From NCBI GenBank assembly GCA_026785795.1, contig JAJAZJ010000114.1:1-9089 (forward strand): 9,089 nt of DNA. Direction: 5' to 3'. The stretch comes from Pseudoxanthomonas sp. (GTDB lineage Bacteria > Pseudomonadota > Gammaproteobacteria > Xanthomonadales > Xanthomonadaceae). The position numbers and the translations under genes were made by a program. Positions 6,613-9,089 of this stretch are shown here, piece after piece (within the stretch, counting starts at the first letter, position 1; the number at the start of each line of letters is the position of its first letter). Below the pieces are notes generated by a model. It made no database searches. It saw only the letters and a program-made list of their open reading frames with translations, and was not told where the DNA came from.

Positions 6613-8548
6613 GCCCATCGACCTCGCCACCGCCCGGCTGGACCCGCGCAGCCGGCTGTGGGTGCTGGCCAGCGCCGGACTCGGGCTGCTGCCGCTGCTG
6701 CTGCAGCTGCCGGGCACCCTGGCGCTGGGCATAGCCACCACCGCGGTGCTGGCCACGGCCCTGTCCTGGCGCAGGCCGATGCCGGCGGCGCTGCGCCTGC
6801 TGTTGGCGCTGCTGGTGCTGGCGGCGGTGTTCTCGCAGATGGGCATGCGCTTTGGCCGAGACACCGGCTGCGCGCTGCTGGCGGCGATGATCGCGATCAA
6901 GCCCTCGGAAACAAACACCCTGCGCGATGCGCGCAGCCTGGTCGGGTTTGCGCTGTTCGCACCGTTTGCGGCCTTCCTGCTGGACCAGGGCCCCACCACC
7001 ATGGCTCTGGGCCTGCTGGCCGTGCTGTGCGCACTGGTGGCCCTGCAGCGACTGGCCGACGTGGAAGGCGACGCACTGCAGGGCGCGGCCAGCCCCGGAC
7101 GCACCCTGGTTGGGGTGGGCAAGCTGGTAGCGATCGGCCTGCCACTGGCGCTGGCCGCGTTCTGGCTGTTCCCGCGCCTGGGCACGCCGCTGTGGGGCGT
7201 GCCGGAGCGCGCACTTTCACGGCCGGGATTGTCCGGCGACATGACCCCGGGTGAATGGCTGGACCTGCTGGCCGATGACCGCCCGGCACTGCGTGCGCAG
7301 TTCTTTGGCCCTGAACCGACCCAGCAGGCCATGTATTGGCGCGGACCGGTGCTGTGGGACTTCGATGGCCGCAGCTGGACCCAGCCCGATTGGCTGCGCC
7401 GCCTGCCGGCTGCGCCGGCGACGCGCAGCGCGCTGACCTGGGACTACCAGATCGAGTTCGAGCCGACCGATCGACGCCAGCTGGTCGCGCTTGATCTTCC
7501 CAACGCAGCCCCGGAGGGCACCCAGCTGTCGTTTGACTACGGCCTGTACGCGGACCGCCCGTTGAACGCGCTGACTCGCTGGCGCCTGCAGTCCTCGCCG
7601 CCGACCGCTTTCGATCCGCAGCTGCAGGACACCCTGCGCCAGCGCGCGCTGCAGCTGCCCACAGGCTACAACCCGCGCACCCTGGCGCTGGCCGCGCAGT
7701 GGCGGCAGGAAGCCGGCAGTGACGACGCGGCCATCGTGCAGCGTGCGCTCGGCTGGATTGGCGCCGAGTTCGCCTACACCCTGGACACCCCGCTGCCCGG
7801 GCGCCACTCGGCGGATGAATTCCTGTTCGACGAGCGCAAGGGTTTCTGCCAGCACTTCAGCTCCGCCTTCGTGGTGCTGATGCGCGCCGCCGGCATTCCC
7901 TCGCGCGTCGTCACCGGCTATGCCGGCGGCATCCGCAACCGCTTCGGCGACTATTACGTGGTGCGGCAAATGGACGCACACGCGTGGACCGAGGTATGGC
8001 TGCCGCAGCGCGGCTGGGTGCGCGTGGACCCAACCGCCGCCGTGGCGCCCGAACGCATCTTCGACACGATAGAGGACCGCCTGGCGGCGGGCGACGGCGT
8101 ATTGGGACGCTGGACCAACGTAGGGGATCTTAGCGATTGGCTGAGGCGCGGCTGGAACGACCTGGTGCTGGGTTTCGACGCCAATCGCCAGCAGCGCCTG
8201 CTGCAGCCTTTCGGCGTAGACCAGCTGCAGAGCAGGCAGCTCGCGGTGCTGTTTGGCCTGGTTGCGGTGCTGAGCCTGCTGGTCACCGGCTGGCTGCTGG
8301 CCCGCGGCGAACGGGAACGGGACCCGCTGCTGCGCGCCTGGCACCGCCTCGGAGCCCGCTATGCCCGGCTCGCACTGGGACGCGAGCCGCATGAACCGGC
8401 CATCGCCTGGGCCGAGCGGGTTGCCGCCCACCGGCCGCAGGCGGGCGTAGGCCTGATTCCGCTCAGCCGCCGTTTCGCTGATTCGCGCTACGCTGGGTCT
8501 GCTGCGGACCCTGCGCTGCTTGAAGAGCTGCGACGGCACCGCCCCTGA
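6605..8548 (+). CDS. tgpA: TgpA-type membrane transglutaminase-like protein
   Basis: This 647-residue inner-membrane protein has a DUF3488-type N-terminus with about six or seven hydrophobic segments (residues 17-190), a large periplasmic region and one more membrane segment at about 545-566 followed by a cytoplasmic tail. The transglutaminase core holds the full triad: Cys415 in KGFCQHFSS, His459 in MDAHAWTEVW and Asp475 in WVRVDPTAAV. TgpA (PA2873) of P. aeruginosa, the best known relative, is important for viability and is thought to act on envelope proteins; whether it cross-links, cleaves or transfers is not settled. The ATG at 6605 overlaps the DUF58 stop by 8 bp and has no Shine-Dalgarno sequence, consistent with coupled translation. 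A longer open frame upstream (to 5996) overlaps DUF58 and lacks family similarity, so it was not used. Confidence 0.94.
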   Translation: MARPIDLATARLDPRSRLWVLASAGLGLLPLLLQLPGTLALGIATTAVLATALSWRRPMPAALRLLLALLVLAAVFSQMGMRFGRDTGCALLAAMIAIKPSETNTLRDARSLVGFALFAPFAAFLLDQGPTTMALGLLAVLCALVALQRLADVEGDALQGAASPGRTLVGVGKLVAIGLPLALAAFWLFPRLGTPLWGVPERALSRPGLSGDMTPGEWLDLLADDRPALRAQFFGPEPTQQAMYWRGPVLWDFDGRSWTQPDWLRRLPAAPATRSALTWDYQIEFEPTDRRQLVALDLPNAAPEGTQLSFDYGLYADRPLNALTRWRLQSSPPTAFDPQLQDTLRQRALQLPTGYNPRTLALAAQWRQEAGSDDAAIVQRALGWIGAEFAYTLDTPLPGRHSADEFLFDERKGFCQHFSSAFVVLMRAAGIPSRVVTGYAGGIRNRFGDYYVVRQMDAHAWTEVWLPQRGWVRVDPTAAVAPERIFDTIEDRLAAGDGVLGRWTNVGDLSDWLRRGWNDLVLGFDANRQQRLLQPFGVDQLQSRQLAVLFGLVAVLSLLVTGWLLARGERERDPLLRAWHRLGARYARLALGREPHEPAIAWAERVAAHRPQAGVGLIPLSRRFADSRYAGSAADPALLEELRRHRP

Positions 8549-8563
8549 ACACCGGAGACTGAC

Positions 8564-9089
8564 ATGCACACCGTACTGAAGCTTATCCCCCTGCTGGCAA
8601 GCACCCTGCTGCTGGGTGCCTGCGCCACCGCACCCAAGCCGCTGCAGGGCGCGTTTATTCCGATGACTCCGCGCGGCGCGGTGGATGCCAACCAGGTGGG
8701 CGCCGTGGTGCGCTGGGGAGGCCGCGTGGTGGAGACCGTGCCGGGCCAGGACGCAACCTGCTTCCAGATGATTTCGCGCCCGCTGGGCGGCACCGGCAGG
8801 CCGCTGGGCAGCGCTCCGGATGCCACTGACGGCCGCTTCGTGGCATGCCGAGCCGGCTTCTACGACCCGGCCGTATTCACACCGGGACGTGAAGTGACTT
8901 TCATGGGGCGCGTGGATGGTGTGGAGTCCGTGCGCATCGGTGACTTTGATTACCGCTTGCCGCGCCTGAACGCGGATGTGGTGTACCTGTGGCCTGAAGT
9001 GCGCGAGGTGATGGTGCAGCCTTCGCCGTTCTACGACCCGTTCTGGGGGCCGCGCTGGGGCTGGGGTCCGCGCTGGGGTATGTGGGGCT
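8564..9089 (+). CDS. slp: Slp-family outer membrane lipoprotein, C-terminus cut by window edge
   Basis: The 175 visible residues begin with a lipoprotein signal peptide, MHTVLKLIPLLASTLLLGAC, with the lipobox LGAC and lipidation Cys20. Slp-family marks follow: VGAVVRWGGRVVETVPG (residues 45-61), SRPLGGTGRPLG, DGRFVACRAGFYDPAVF, GREVTFMGRVDG and ADVVYLWPEV near residue 144. Slp of E. coli is an outer-membrane lipoprotein induced by starvation and stationary phase; its function is unknown. The visible end turns rich in Trp, Gly and Pro (FWGPRWGWGPRWGMWG). GGAG lies about six bases before the ATG, and the gap from the tgpA stop is only 15 bp, so it probably belongs to the same transcript. The frame is open at the right edge, so length and stop are unknown. 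The regulation known in E. coli cannot be assumed here. Confidence 0.9.
   Translation, partial: MHTVLKLIPLLASTLLLGACATAPKPLQGAFIPMTPRGAVDANQVGAVVRWGGRVVETVPGQDATCFQMISRPLGGTGRPLGSAPDATDGRFVACRAGFYDPAVFTPGREVTFMGRVDGVESVRIGDFDYRLPRLNADVVYLWPEVREVMVQPSPFYDPFWGPRWGWGPRWGMWG

Noticed and set aside
5689..7332. 547-codon minus-strand open frame opposite DUF58 and tgpA
   Set aside because: It is rich in Ser, Arg, Ala and Gln, has no domain pattern, and crosses the boundary of two well-supported genes.
7217..8569. 450-codon minus-strand open frame opposite tgpA
   Set aside because: It lies antisense to the transglutaminase core and shows no motif. It is a codon-bias shadow.

Overview
The window is ordinary, gene-dense, high-GC gammaproteobacterial chromosome. 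Protein matches remembered from the family (a YceD beginning [12 protein letters not shown], a YceF-type Maf protein, a PA2873-like TgpA) and the gene order suggest Xanthomonadaceae, most likely Stenotrophomonas or a close relative. This is inference; no database search was possible. There is no tRNA, rRNA, CRISPR array, insertion sequence or phage gene, and no stretch of 300 bases without a gene.

Region 1 (1-2150, minus strand) is the start of a fatty-acid-synthesis operon read right to left: yceD (DUF177, ribosome-linked), rpmF (ribosomal protein L32), fabH (ketoacyl-ACP synthase III) and the first codons of fabD, which runs off the left edge. A well-formed sigma70-type promoter (TTGACA, 17 bp, TAACAT) lies directly before yceD. 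Its -10 hexamer is only 10 bases from the ATG, so the transcript should be almost leaderless. No plsX lies between rpmF and fabH, unlike E. coli.

Region 2 (2151-4578) has a divergent maf/yceF gene on the plus strand (predicted 7-methyl-GTP pyrophosphatase). It ends 16 bp from the stop of a convergent minus-strand gene, a polytopic family-39-like glycosyltransferase with a periplasmic Ig-like module at its C-terminus. The yceF-yceD-rpmF-fabH-fabD order resembles E. coli.

Region 3 (4617-9089, plus strand) is a compact cluster: a MoxR AAA+ ATPase, a DUF58 membrane protein, a TgpA-type membrane transglutaminase with an intact Cys-His-Asp triad, and an Slp-family outer-membrane lipoprotein cut by the right edge. 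MoxR-DUF58-transglutaminase is a recurrent trio thought to work at the cell envelope. DUF58 and tgpA overlap by 8 bp, and slp follows after 15 bp.

I did not find a convincing new system. The items most worth checking are the near-leaderless yceD promoter, the glycosyltransferase fused to an Ig-like domain beside the MoxR/TgpA cluster, and the attachment of an Slp lipoprotein to that cluster.
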